This document shows, one piece after another, positions 1-8,014 of a stretch of DNA of 64,000 bases (positions are counted from its first letter, which is position 1; each line of letters starts with the position of its first letter). Origin of the DNA: Pseudomonas guariconensis (GTDB lineage: Bacteria; Pseudomonadota; Gammaproteobacteria; Pseudomonadales; Pseudomonadaceae); contig NZ_FMYX01000015.1 in the NCBI RefSeq assembly GCF_900102675.1, forward strand, positions 1-64,000, written 5' to 3'. The notes beneath the pieces are model-generated. The model did not search any database, was not told where the DNA came from, and saw nothing but the letters and a program-made list of their open reading frames with translations. Position numbers and translations under genes: made by a program.

Positions 1-179
1 TAAGAAACCCTAAACTTGGCTCAGCAATCTCAAATGACTATGTGATTTCTCGCATGGCCACTTGTGATGCTGATAATCTTGGCGACGATCAGTCCATACT
101 CACAAGCACCCACACGAATTGCTTGATTCGATTGTTAAAGAGCGATTTGGTTAAGCGCTTTGCTCAACCGAGGCCGCGC
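1..179 (-). other. rRNA operon leader (5' external spacer) with boxA
   Basis: This is the transcribed leader of an rRNA operon that reads leftwards; the 16S gene itself is beyond position 1. On the minus strand the antitermination element boxA (GCTCTTTAACAAT) lies at 131-143. It is followed by the conserved pseudomonad leader, ending with the GAGCCAAGTTTAGGG-like stretch near 5-22 that precedes 16S. No 16S bases can be recognised inside the window. The boxA would load Nus factors to protect the untranslated rRNA from Rho. A similar boxA occurs in 16S-23S spacers, but three rRNA-type promoters directly upstream make the operon leader the better reading. Confidence 0.85.
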
Positions 180-207
180 ATTCTACGCTTTCCTCTAAGT
201 CTGTCAA
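180..207 (-). promoter_or_regulatory. rRNA operon promoter, proximal (P3)
   Basis: Read on the minus strand, a perfect -35 TTGACA (202-207) is separated by 16 bp from -10 TAGAAT (180-185). A GC-rich discriminator (GCGCGGCC) follows the -10, as expected for stringently controlled rRNA promoters. An A/T-rich stretch at 211-230, just upstream of the -35, fits an UP element. The start would be near 173. Confidence 0.9.
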
Positions 208-289
208 GCGTTTATTTTGAAGTTTTTTCCGAGAAACCCGTTCAACTTCAACCGCTTAACTCGCTGCGATCTCTCGTAGCGGGAGGCGA

Positions 290-317
290 ATCATACAGCG
301 TTAAAACCTGCTGTCAA
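290..317 (-). promoter_or_regulatory. rRNA operon promoter, middle (P2)
   Basis: Minus-strand -35 TTGACA (312-317) and -10 TATGAT (290-295) are 16 bp apart, followed by a CG-rich discriminator (TCGCCTCCCG). Same geometry as the other two promoters of this leader, about 110 bp upstream of the proximal one. Confidence 0.85.
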
Positions 318-433
318 CTGCCTTTTTCACCGCTGCCGATCAGAAGACCGAAGCCTTTCCGATACTACCTGAATCGTTCAACTCGTTGATTATCAAGGAG
401 TTTTGCGTTTCAACTGCGTCGGAAGTGGGGCGC

Positions 434-461
434 ATTATAAGGGGATTCGAAACCCCGTCAA
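434..461 (-). promoter_or_regulatory. rRNA operon promoter, distal (P1)
   Basis: Minus-strand -35 TTGACG (456-461), 16-bp spacer, and a perfect -10 TATAAT (434-439) followed by GCGCCCC. An A/T-rich UP-like stretch (462-480) lies between the -35 and the msrQ stop codon. The spacer itself is an almost perfect inverted repeat (GGGG-TTCGAA-CCCC type). Confidence 0.88.
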
Positions 462-480
462 CAGTTATTTCAAGAAAGTT

Positions 481-1089
481 TCAAACCGCCCTGCCCCGCC
501 CCAGCAAACGAGGGACACGACGCCACACCGGCGGAATACGCACAAACATCAATACTGCCCCGACGGCGGCGTATATCACCCACTCTTGCAGGTCTGAGCG
601 AACGATCCAGAGGAAGTGCAGCAATCCCAACCCGAGAATCCCATAAGCCAACCGGTGCAACTTCTTCCATCGCGCGCCGAGCCTCCGCTGACTGTAACGA
701 TTCGACGTCGCCGCGAGCGCCAGCAGGCCAAGAAAGCCCAACACTCCCACAATGATGTAAGGGCGCTTGCGCAGCTCGACACCCAATTGCCCCCAGTCCA
801 GCCCGAGGATGAACACAATATAGGAAGCCATGTGCAGGACGACGTAAGCAAAGCACCACAACCCCAGTTGCCGCCGCACGACTATCCAAGCGGGCCACCC
901 TGTGAGTCTCTGCAACGGCGTCATGCTCAAGGTGACCAGCAAGAAGGTCAACGCGCCAAGACCCAGGCGATCTACCAAGATTTTGCCAGGGTCTGGTCCC
1001 AGCAGATTCATCGCCGCTTCATATAGCCACCAACCGGGAAACGCACACCCCACCAGGAAAATGGCCAGTCGAAACCAGGGATAACGCAT
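481..1089 (-). CDS. msrQ: MsrQ, haem-binding membrane subunit of the MsrPQ methionine sulfoxide reductase
   Basis: A 202-residue inner-membrane protein of the ferric reductase-like (YedZ) family. MsrQ is a b-type haem protein that passes quinone-derived electrons to periplasmic MsrP for repair of oxidised methionines. The sequence shows about six hydrophobic segments with His residues inside them (for example VVLHMASYIVF and KKLHRLAYG) that fit haem ligands, and length is normal for the family. The start ATG overlaps the msrP stop by one base (TGATG), so the two genes are translationally coupled. It ends only about 20 bp before the -35 of the distal rRNA promoter, so msrPQ transcripts probably run towards the rRNA operon. 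No terminator is visible between. Confidence 0.95.
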   Translation of the reverse strand: MRYPWFRLAIFLVGCAFPGWWLYEAAMNLLGPDPGKILVDRLGLGALTFLLVTLSMTPLQRLTGWPAWIVVRRQLGLWCFAYVVLHMASYIVFILGLDWGQLGVELRKRPYIIVGVLGFLGLLALAATSNRYSQRRLGARWKKLHRLAYGILGLGLLHFLWIVRSDLQEWVIYAAVGAVLMFVRIPPVWRRVPRLLGRGRAV

Positions 1090-2102
1090 CAGTAGTTCTT
1101 CCGCAGATCGAGCCCCGCATACAGCGACGCCACTTCATCGGCGTAGCCATTGAACATCAGGGTATCGCGCACATTGGGACTGAACAGCCCACTGGGCAAA
1201 CGCCTTTCCCTGGCCTGGCTCCAGCGCGGGTGGTCGACCATCGGATTGACGTTGGCATAGAAGCCATATTCCGTAGGCGCAAGACTCTCCCAGGTGGTGC
1301 TTGGCCGCTCTGCCACCAGGCTCATGCGCACGATGGACTTGATACTCTTGAACCCGTACTTCCATGGCACTACCAAGCGCAACGGCGCGCCGTTCTGATT
1401 GGCCAACTCCCGGCCATACATGCCTACCGCCAGAATCGCCAAGGGATGCATCGCCTCGTCCAGGCGCAGCCCCTCTACATAGGGCCAATCGATCAAGGCA
1501 AAGCCTGAGCGCTGCCCAGGCATGCTCTGTGGATCCTGCAGCGTCTCGAAGCGTACGTAGCGCGCCTTGGAGTTCGGCTCGACCTGCTTGAGCACCTGTG
1601 CCAATGGAAAGCCCAGCCAGGGAATGACCATCGACCAGGCCTCGACACAACGCAACCGATAGATGCGCTCTTCGAGCTGGTAGGGTTTGACGAAGTCTTC
1701 CAAGGCATAGCGACCGGGCTTGGCCACTTCACCATCGACCACCAGAGTCCAGGGCTCGGTCTTAAGCGCACCGGCATTGGCCGCTGGGTCCCCCTTGTCG
1801 GGGCCGAACTCATAGAAGTTGTTGTAGTGGGTGGCGTCCTTGAACGGCGTGATCGCTTCGTCCTTGACCGTCACAGCCTGCCAGCGCGCGGCTGCCAGCT
1901 TGTCTGTGAACCAGGCAGGCGCGGCACCAGGCGCGACGTCGGCATAGCGCGACGCCTCGACAGCCGAACCAGCACGCGGCAACGCGCCAAGGGCCAGCCC
2001 TGCCAGGGAAGCCCCAAGCATTGAACGCCTGGAAAGATAGAGTCTTTCAGGGGTGATCTCCGACGCTTTGCAATCGGACGATCTGGGAGACTTGATAAGC
2101 AT
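1089..2102 (-). CDS. msrP: MsrP, periplasmic molybdopterin methionine sulfoxide reductase, catalytic subunit
   Basis: A 337-residue member of the sulfite oxidase/YedY family that reduces methionine sulfoxide in periplasmic proteins, with electrons from MsrQ. A twin-arginine signal is clear (S24-R25-R26-S27-M28-L29 followed by a hydrophobic stretch and an Ala-rich cleavage region near 45-50), so the folded Mo-cofactor protein is exported by Tat. The Mo-coordinating Cys is C152 in the motif RLRCVEAWSM. The start at 2102 places the RR motif at a normal distance. It is the first gene of the msrPQ pair. The 77-bp gap to pssA holds its promoter, which I could not define. Confidence 0.96.
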   Translation of the reverse strand: MLIKSPRSSDCKASEITPERLYLSRRSMLGASLAGLALGALPRAGSAVEASRYADVAPGAAPAWFTDKLAAARWQAVTVKDEAITPFKDATHYNNFYEFGPDKGDPAANAGALKTEPWTLVVDGEVAKPGRYALEDFVKPYQLEERIYRLRCVEAWSMVIPWLGFPLAQVLKQVEPNSKARYVRFETLQDPQSMPGQRSGFALIDWPYVEGLRLDEAMHPLAILAVGMYGRELANQNGAPLRLVVPWKYGFKSIKSIVRMSLVAERPSTTWESLAPTEYGFYANVNPMVDHPRWSQARERRLPSGLFSPNVRDTLMFNGYADEVASLYAGLDLRKNY

Positions 2103-2179
2103 GACGGCTCCACAGCACAGGCAACGGATGTACCTGTAAGACTATGGAGCCGGAGGGTTATTCCAACATTAACGCTTTG

Positions 2180-3031
2180 TCAGCTTTTGCGGCGACGACC
2201 ACGCAGCAGATACTGCACAGGGCCGGAAATCGCATAGCCGAGGAAGATCAGCAGCAGGATTCGGGGCGGGTCGCTGAACACCACCGCGAACACCAGCACC
2301 ACAGCCAGAATGGCCACGAAGGGCACACGCCCCTTGAGGTCCAGCTCCTTGAAGCTGTTGTACTTGATGTTGCTGACCATCAGCATGCCGGCAGCGGCCA
2401 CCAACAAGGCGACCAGGAACGACAGCTTGGAGCCCTGGATGCCATAGTCACTGAAGGCCCATACGGTGCCAGCGACCACACCGGCGGCAGCCGGGCTGGC
2501 CAGGCCGATGAAGTAGCGCTTGTCAGCCGTGCCGACTTGGGTATTGAAGCGCGCCAGACGCAATGCCGCACCAGCGACATAGATGAAGGCGACCATCCAG
2601 CCGACCTTGCCCATGTCGCCCAGCGCCCAGACGAACGCCAGCAAGGCAGGCGCAACGCCGAAGGCCGCCATGTCCGACAGCGAGTCGTACTCGGCACCGA
2701 AGGCGCTCTGGGTGTTGGTCATGCGCGCAACACGACCATCGAGGCTATCGAGGACCATGGCCACGAAGATGGCGATCGCGGCGAACGCGAAGTACTTGCT
2801 CGCTTCACGCGGGTCGCCGGCACTGAGGTAACCGTGCGCGCTGATGGAGCTGACGATGGAATAGAAACCGGCAAACAGGTTGGCGGTCGTGAACAGGTTG
2901 GGTAGCAGGTAAATGCCACGGTGACGGACCTTGCGCCCTTCGGCGTCATGCCCTTCTTCAATATGCTCATCGACAGGTAGCAGGCTTTCGGCGTCGGAGG
3001 GCTTATTCGGCTCTTCGGGACGTTCGCTCAT
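2180..3031 (-). CDS. pssA: CDP-diacylglycerol--serine O-phosphatidyltransferase
   Basis: Makes phosphatidylserine from CDP-diacylglycerol and serine, the committed step to phosphatidylethanolamine. The CDP-alcohol phosphotransferase signature is complete: D98-G99, A102-R103, G112, D116 and D120 in the DG-x2-AR-x8-G-x3-D-x3-D pattern. Several hydrophobic segments follow; this is the integral-membrane type II enzyme, not the soluble E. coli type. I chose the ATG at 3031 (MSERPEEPNK, 283 residues) because the in-frame extension to 3103 has an atypical composition and an AAGG ribosome site sits before 3031. The N-terminal 40 residues are acidic and probably cytosolic. A terminator separates it from ilvC upstream. 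Confidence 0.93.
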   Translation of the reverse strand: MSERPEEPNKPSDAESLLPVDEHIEEGHDAEGRKVRHRGIYLLPNLFTTANLFAGFYSIVSSISAHGYLSAGDPREASKYFAFAAIAIFVAMVLDSLDGRVARMTNTQSAFGAEYDSLSDMAAFGVAPALLAFVWALGDMGKVGWMVAFIYVAGAALRLARFNTQVGTADKRYFIGLASPAAAGVVAGTVWAFSDYGIQGSKLSFLVALLVAAAGMLMVSNIKYNSFKELDLKGRVPFVAILAVVLVFAVVFSDPPRILLLIFLGYAISGPVQYLLRGRRRKS

Positions 3032-3138
3032 GAAAAGTACCTTGCAACTGGGGTGGAAAATATTCGACACGGGCCTGCGAAACAGGTTCTGACGGCAAGC
3101 CACTGGTCGCTTTATACCAGAAGCAGGCCGCGTAAACG

Positions 3139-3166
3139 AAAAAACGCGGCCGAAGCCGCGTTTTTC
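3139..3166 (-). terminator. Intrinsic terminator of the ilv operon
   Basis: A GC-rich stem (ACGCGGC / GCCGCGT, loop CGAA at 3151-3154) flanked by A-run and T-run on either side. It lies 18 bp past the ilvC stop codon and would work in both directions, also shielding pssA from ilvC read-through. Confidence 0.85.
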
Positions 3167-3184
3167 ATGTTACCGACGCAAGAC

Positions 3185-4201
3185 TTAGTTCTTGGTCTTG
3201 TCGACGATCTTGTTGGCCGCGATCCAAGGCATCATGGAGCGCAGTTGCTCGCCGATGACTTCGATGCCGTGAGCGGCGTTGTTACGACGCTTGGCGGTCA
3301 TCGATGGGTAGTTGGTGGCGCCTTCGGAGATGAACATCTTCGCGTACTCGCCGTCCTGGATGCGCTTCAGAGCGTTGCGCATGGCCTTGCGGGATTCTTC
3401 GTTGATGACTTCCGGACCGGTGACGTACTCACCGTATTCGGCGTTGTTGGAGATCGAGTAGTTCATGTTGGCGATACCGCCTTCGTACATGAGGTCAACG
3501 ATCAGCTTCAGCTCGTGCAGGCACTCGAAGTAGGCCATTTCCGGCGCGTAGCCCGCTTCGACCAGGGTTTCGAAACCGGCCTTAACCAGCTCGACGGTAC
3601 CGCCGCACAGAACGGCCTGCTCACCGAACAAGTCGGTTTCGGTTTCGTCCTTGAAGGTGGTTTCGATGATACCGGTACGGCCGCCGCCGACGCCCGAGGC
3701 GTACGACAGAGCAACGTTCTTGGCGTTGCCGGAGGCGTCCTGGTAGACGGCGATCAGGTCAGGGATGCCGCCGCCCTTGACGAACTCGGAGCGAACGGTG
3801 TGACCCGGAGCCTTCGGCGCGATCATGATCACGTCCAGGTCGGCACGCGGAACGACTTGGTTGTAGTGGATCGAGAAGCCATGGGAGAAGGCCAGGGTAG
3901 CGCCCTTCTTGATGTTCGGCTCGATTTCGTTCTTGTACAGGGCGCCTTGGAACTCGTCCGGGGTCAGGATCATGACCAGGTCGGCAGCGGCGACGGCAAT
4001 AGCAACGTCAGCGACTTTCAGGCCGTGGGCTTCTGCCTTGGCAACGGTGGCCGAACCTTTACGCAGACCGACGGTAACGTCCACACCGGAGTCCTTGAGG
4101 TTGCACGCCTGGGCGTGCCCCTGGGAGCCGTAACCGATGATGGCGACTTTCTTGCCCTGGATAATGGAAAGGTCGCAGTCTTTGTCGTAATAAACTTTCA
4201 T
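3185..4201 (-). CDS. ilvC: Ketol-acid reductoisomerase (NADP+)
   Basis: Second common step of valine and isoleucine synthesis: isomerises and reduces acetolactate or acetohydroxybutyrate. 338 residues, the normal short (class I) form. The N-terminal Rossmann fold shows the GYGSQGHA nucleotide-binding loop (residues 23-30). The C-terminal knotted helical domain, with the acidic Mg-binding residues, is intact through the LIVDLMYEGG region. It lies 58 bp downstream of ilvN on the same strand and is followed by a strong terminator, so ilvB-ilvN-ilvC forms one biosynthetic operon. The start ATG at 4201 is unambiguous. Confidence 0.98.
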   Translation of the reverse strand: MKVYYDKDCDLSIIQGKKVAIIGYGSQGHAQACNLKDSGVDVTVGLRKGSATVAKAEAHGLKVADVAIAVAAADLVMILTPDEFQGALYKNEIEPNIKKGATLAFSHGFSIHYNQVVPRADLDVIMIAPKAPGHTVRSEFVKGGGIPDLIAVYQDASGNAKNVALSYASGVGGGRTGIIETTFKDETETDLFGEQAVLCGGTVELVKAGFETLVEAGYAPEMAYFECLHELKLIVDLMYEGGIANMNYSISNNAEYGEYVTGPEVINEESRKAMRNALKRIQDGEYAKMFISEGATNYPSMTAKRRNNAAHGIEVIGEQLRSMMPWIAANKIVDKTKN

Positions 4202-4259
4202 GAAATACCCCTGTTATATCTCGGCTCCACGGAGCCATCACTGATTCTTGTATGCGTAT

Positions 4260-4751
4260 TCAGATACTGAGCACTTTGTCGCCACGGGCAATGCCGGTGA
4301 CGCCGCTGCGCACGGTTTCCAGGATCGACGCGGTGCCAATGGCCTGGATGAAGCTGTCCAGCTTATCGCTGGTACCGCTCAGTTGCACGGTGTACACACT
4401 GGCGGTGACATCGACGATCTGGCCACGGAAGATATCCGTGGTGCGCTTGATCTCGGCGCGCTGGGCGCCGGTGGCCTTGACCTTGACCAGCATCAGCTCG
4501 CGCTCGATGTGAGCACTCTCCGACAGATCGACGAGCTTGACCACTTCGACCAGTTTGTTCAGGTTCTTGGTGATCTGTTCGATCACTTCGTCATGACCAA
4601 CGGTCGTCAGGGTCAGGCGCGACAGAGTCGGGTCCTCGGTCGGCGCCACGGTCAGGCTTTCGATGTTGTAGTTACGCTGGGAGAACAGACCGACCACGCG
4701 AGACAAGGCACCGGGTTCGTTTTCCAACAGCAGGGAAATGATGTGCCGCAT
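4260..4751 (-). CDS. ilvN: Acetolactate synthase, small regulatory subunit
   Basis: Regulatory subunit that confers valine feedback inhibition and stimulates the large subunit. 163 residues. The N-terminal ACT domain is plain (residues 3-70; LLLENEPGALSRVVGLF), followed by the ALS_ss C-terminal domain, matching the usual IlvH/IlvN length in pseudomonads. It begins one base after the ilvB stop codon, so the two subunits are translationally coupled. Also known as ilvH; which name is used depends on the strain. Confidence 0.96.
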   Translation of the reverse strand: MRHIISLLLENEPGALSRVVGLFSQRNYNIESLTVAPTEDPTLSRLTLTTVGHDEVIEQITKNLNKLVEVVKLVDLSESAHIERELMLVKVKATGAQRAEIKRTTDIFRGQIVDVTASVYTVQLSGTSDKLDSFIQAIGTASILETVRSGVTGIARGDKVLSI

Positions 4752-4752
4752 A

Positions 4753-6477
<1,725 letters not shown>

Positions 6478-6726
6478 GTTGTTCACCTCTAAAACGCCAG
6501 AATACCGCCCTCAAATGGACGGGTCTTAATAGGTTTACTGCCAAGCAGAGCATGAGCGAACGTCAGCACTGACTGAGCAAGTATTGGGAGCGCCCCAGAG
6601 TGTTGCGGGGGGTTCCCACCCAGCGCGAGGTAACGCGTTGCGGGGTGTTACAAGTCGGCGCGGGTGTGCGCCTCATGATCTGCTTAGCGGGTCTGCTTCT
6701 GGCAGTCCCTCTACAGCGGAATCTGG
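6478..6726 (-). promoter_or_regulatory. Long 5' leader of ilvB with inverted repeat and a possible leader peptide
   Basis: Between the proposed ilvB promoter (-10 at 6727-6732) and the start codon lies a leader of about 240 bases. It contains an inverted repeat GTAAC-N12-GTTAC (6630-6634 and 6647-6651) and a GGGTGGGAACCCCCC-like fold (about 6608-6622). On the minus strand an ATG at about 6675 opens a reading frame of 37 codons (MRRTPAPTCNTPQ...) ending near 6562. It is not rich in Ile, Leu or Val codons, so classical branched-chain attenuation is not evident. No T-tailed terminator is seen. Function is unknown. Confidence 0.4.
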
Positions 6727-6755
6727 ATTCTTCTGATTCGTCGCGCGCAAGTCAA
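6727..6755 (-). promoter_or_regulatory. Probable ilvBNC promoter
   Basis: On the minus strand -35 TTGACT (6750-6755), 17-bp spacer, -10 AAGAAT (6727-6732). The sequence just upstream (6756-6778) is A/T-rich, resembling an UP element. The -10 is imperfect, so the exact start (near 6720) is an inference. Confidence 0.55.
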
Positions 6756-6840
6756 GAAAAATTATTGCCAATTTTTCCCCAGGATGAATTCCTGCCACCA
6801 CGAAAAAGGTGGTCAGCAGCATGAAAATAAAGATTTCCAA

Positions 6841-6867
6841 AAAAAAGGGCCACAATCTGCGGCCCTT
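6841..6867 (-). terminator. Intrinsic terminator after the yqcC-like gene
   Basis: Stem AAGGGCC / GGCCCTT (6845-6851 and 6861-6867) with a 9-base loop. The minus-strand transcript ends in a run of at least six U from 6846 down. It ends the mrcB-lpoP-yqcC unit about 20 bp past the last stop codon. Confidence 0.85.
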
Positions 6868-6886
6868 ATAGGAAAAAAAGAAGAAA

Positions 6887-7216
6887 TCAGGCGGAAGGAC
6901 TGATCAATTGGTCAAATGCTGCCAGCAGACGTCTAAGCTCGCGACTCTGCTCTGGGCGATCGACGAACACCGTTTCGGCCATGACCAGAATGCCAGAGGC
7001 ATTGGGCAGCGGGTGACCGTGCTCGATGATGAGCTTCATACGCGGCAGGAAAATCCATTGCAGCCACTGCTCGAAGGTCATCACATCCACCGCGAACGGG
7101 ACCACGCTGGCCAGTGCTTCGGCGCTGGGCACCTGTTCGCTCCACCAGCCCTGGACCTGCAATTCGCGCTCGATCAACAACAGATGATCGGCAATATCGA
7201 GGATGCGTTGCTCCAT
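6887..7216 (-). CDS. YqcC family (DUF446) protein
   Basis: A 109-residue soluble helical protein of the YqcC family, whose function is not established. Recognisable by the conserved core FEQWLQWIFLPRMKLIIEHG and the N-terminal ADHLLLIERELQ helix. I prefer the ATG at 7216, which overlaps the lpoP stop codon (TGATG), over the preceding in-frame GTG at 7219. It is the last gene of the mrcB-lpoP unit and is followed by a strong terminator. In other gammaproteobacteria family members sit beside truC; here the neighbour is different, so context gives no direct clue to its job. Confidence 0.85.
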   Translation of the reverse strand: MEQRILDIADHLLLIERELQVQGWWSEQVPSAEALASVVPFAVDVMTFEQWLQWIFLPRMKLIIEHGHPLPNASGILVMAETVFVDRPEQSRELRRLLAAFDQLISPSA

Positions 7217-7989
7217 CACGAGGTAGTCCGCGCCTTCTGCCGCGCCAATGCCGCACCCTGGCTGTCCCCTTGCTTCTCACGGGCCTGGGCGATGGTGTTC
7301 CACAGCTCGGCCTGCAGGTCGGGACGCCCATTGGCGTAGGTCAGCGCACGACGTGCCAGTTGCTCAGCCTGCGCCGAGTCGCCCTGGGCCAGGCGCACCT
7401 GGGCCAGACGGAACAGTACCTGCGGCTCGCGCGGAGCGATGCGCTGGGCACGCTCCAGGCTCGAGGCGGCACCGTTGAAGTCACCACCGCCCTGTTGCTG
7501 CTGAGCGGTGGTCAGCAGCGCCAGCACCGGCCCATCGAGCTGCTCATCGGCCGACAGCCCGCCGGTGGCGTTGCTGCGCGGAATACCGGTCGGAGCGCTG
7601 GGCGTGCTGGACGCGCTGTTCATCGAGGCGATGTCGAACGGCTCGTCGGCAATCGGGTTGGGGTTGGTGGCGATCGGGCCGCTGCTCACAGGGCCAGGGG
7701 TGATTGGCCCAGTGCTGATTGGCGCAGCCGTACCGGCCGGGAAGGCCTGGATGGGCGCTGCGCCAGCGCCTTGCGGGATCACCACGGTCACACCGGAATC
7801 CTCAGGCAGGGACTGCGCCTGGCTGGTGCCTCCGCTGGGCTGGCGGGCAACGTTACGGTTGCTCGCAATTCGCTCACTGTTCGATACCCGGGTGCTCGAG
7901 TCCACCACGGGGATATTGCCGCGCGGAACGCTGGAGCACCCCTGGAGCACGGCAATCGCCGTCAAGGCAGGAAACAACCACTTGTTCAC
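7216..7989 (-). CDS. lpoP: LpoP-type TPR lipoprotein, likely activator of PBP1b
   Basis: A 257-residue outer-membrane lipoprotein candidate. The signal peptide ends in a lipobox (L15-Q16-G17-C18). A long low-complexity linker rich in Pro, Gly and Ser (about 20-140) follows, then a C-terminal region with tetratricopeptide-like helices (about 150-250; AQRIAPREPQVLFRLAQVRLAQGDSAQA contains the TPR pattern). In Pseudomonas aeruginosa a TPR lipoprotein encoded beside the PBP1b gene, LpoP, activates that synthase. The position directly after mrcB, the linker and the TPR domain support the same role here. Assignment rests on context and domain layout; no sequence comparison was run. Confidence 0.8.
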   Translation of the reverse strand: MNKWLFPALTAIAVLQGCSSVPRGNIPVVDSSTRVSNSERIASNRNVARQPSGGTSQAQSLPEDSGVTVVIPQGAGAAPIQAFPAGTAAPISTGPITPGPVSSGPIATNPNPIADEPFDIASMNSASSTPSAPTGIPRSNATGGLSADEQLDGPVLALLTTAQQQQGGGDFNGAASSLERAQRIAPREPQVLFRLAQVRLAQGDSAQAEQLARRALTYANGRPDLQAELWNTIAQAREKQGDSQGAALARQKARTTS

Positions 7990-8014
7990 TTCACACCCTC
8001 TTCAAAGCTAGCGC

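Noticed and set aside
1..179. 16S rRNA gene
   Set aside because: Only the leader is present; the 16S 5' end motif is not in the window.
6673..6855. Possible ilv leader peptide beginning MLLTTFFVVAG
   Set aside because: Attractive because of Leu and Val pairs, but it starts upstream of the likely ilvB -35 and directly after the terminator of the preceding unit, so the mature ilvB leader would not contain it.
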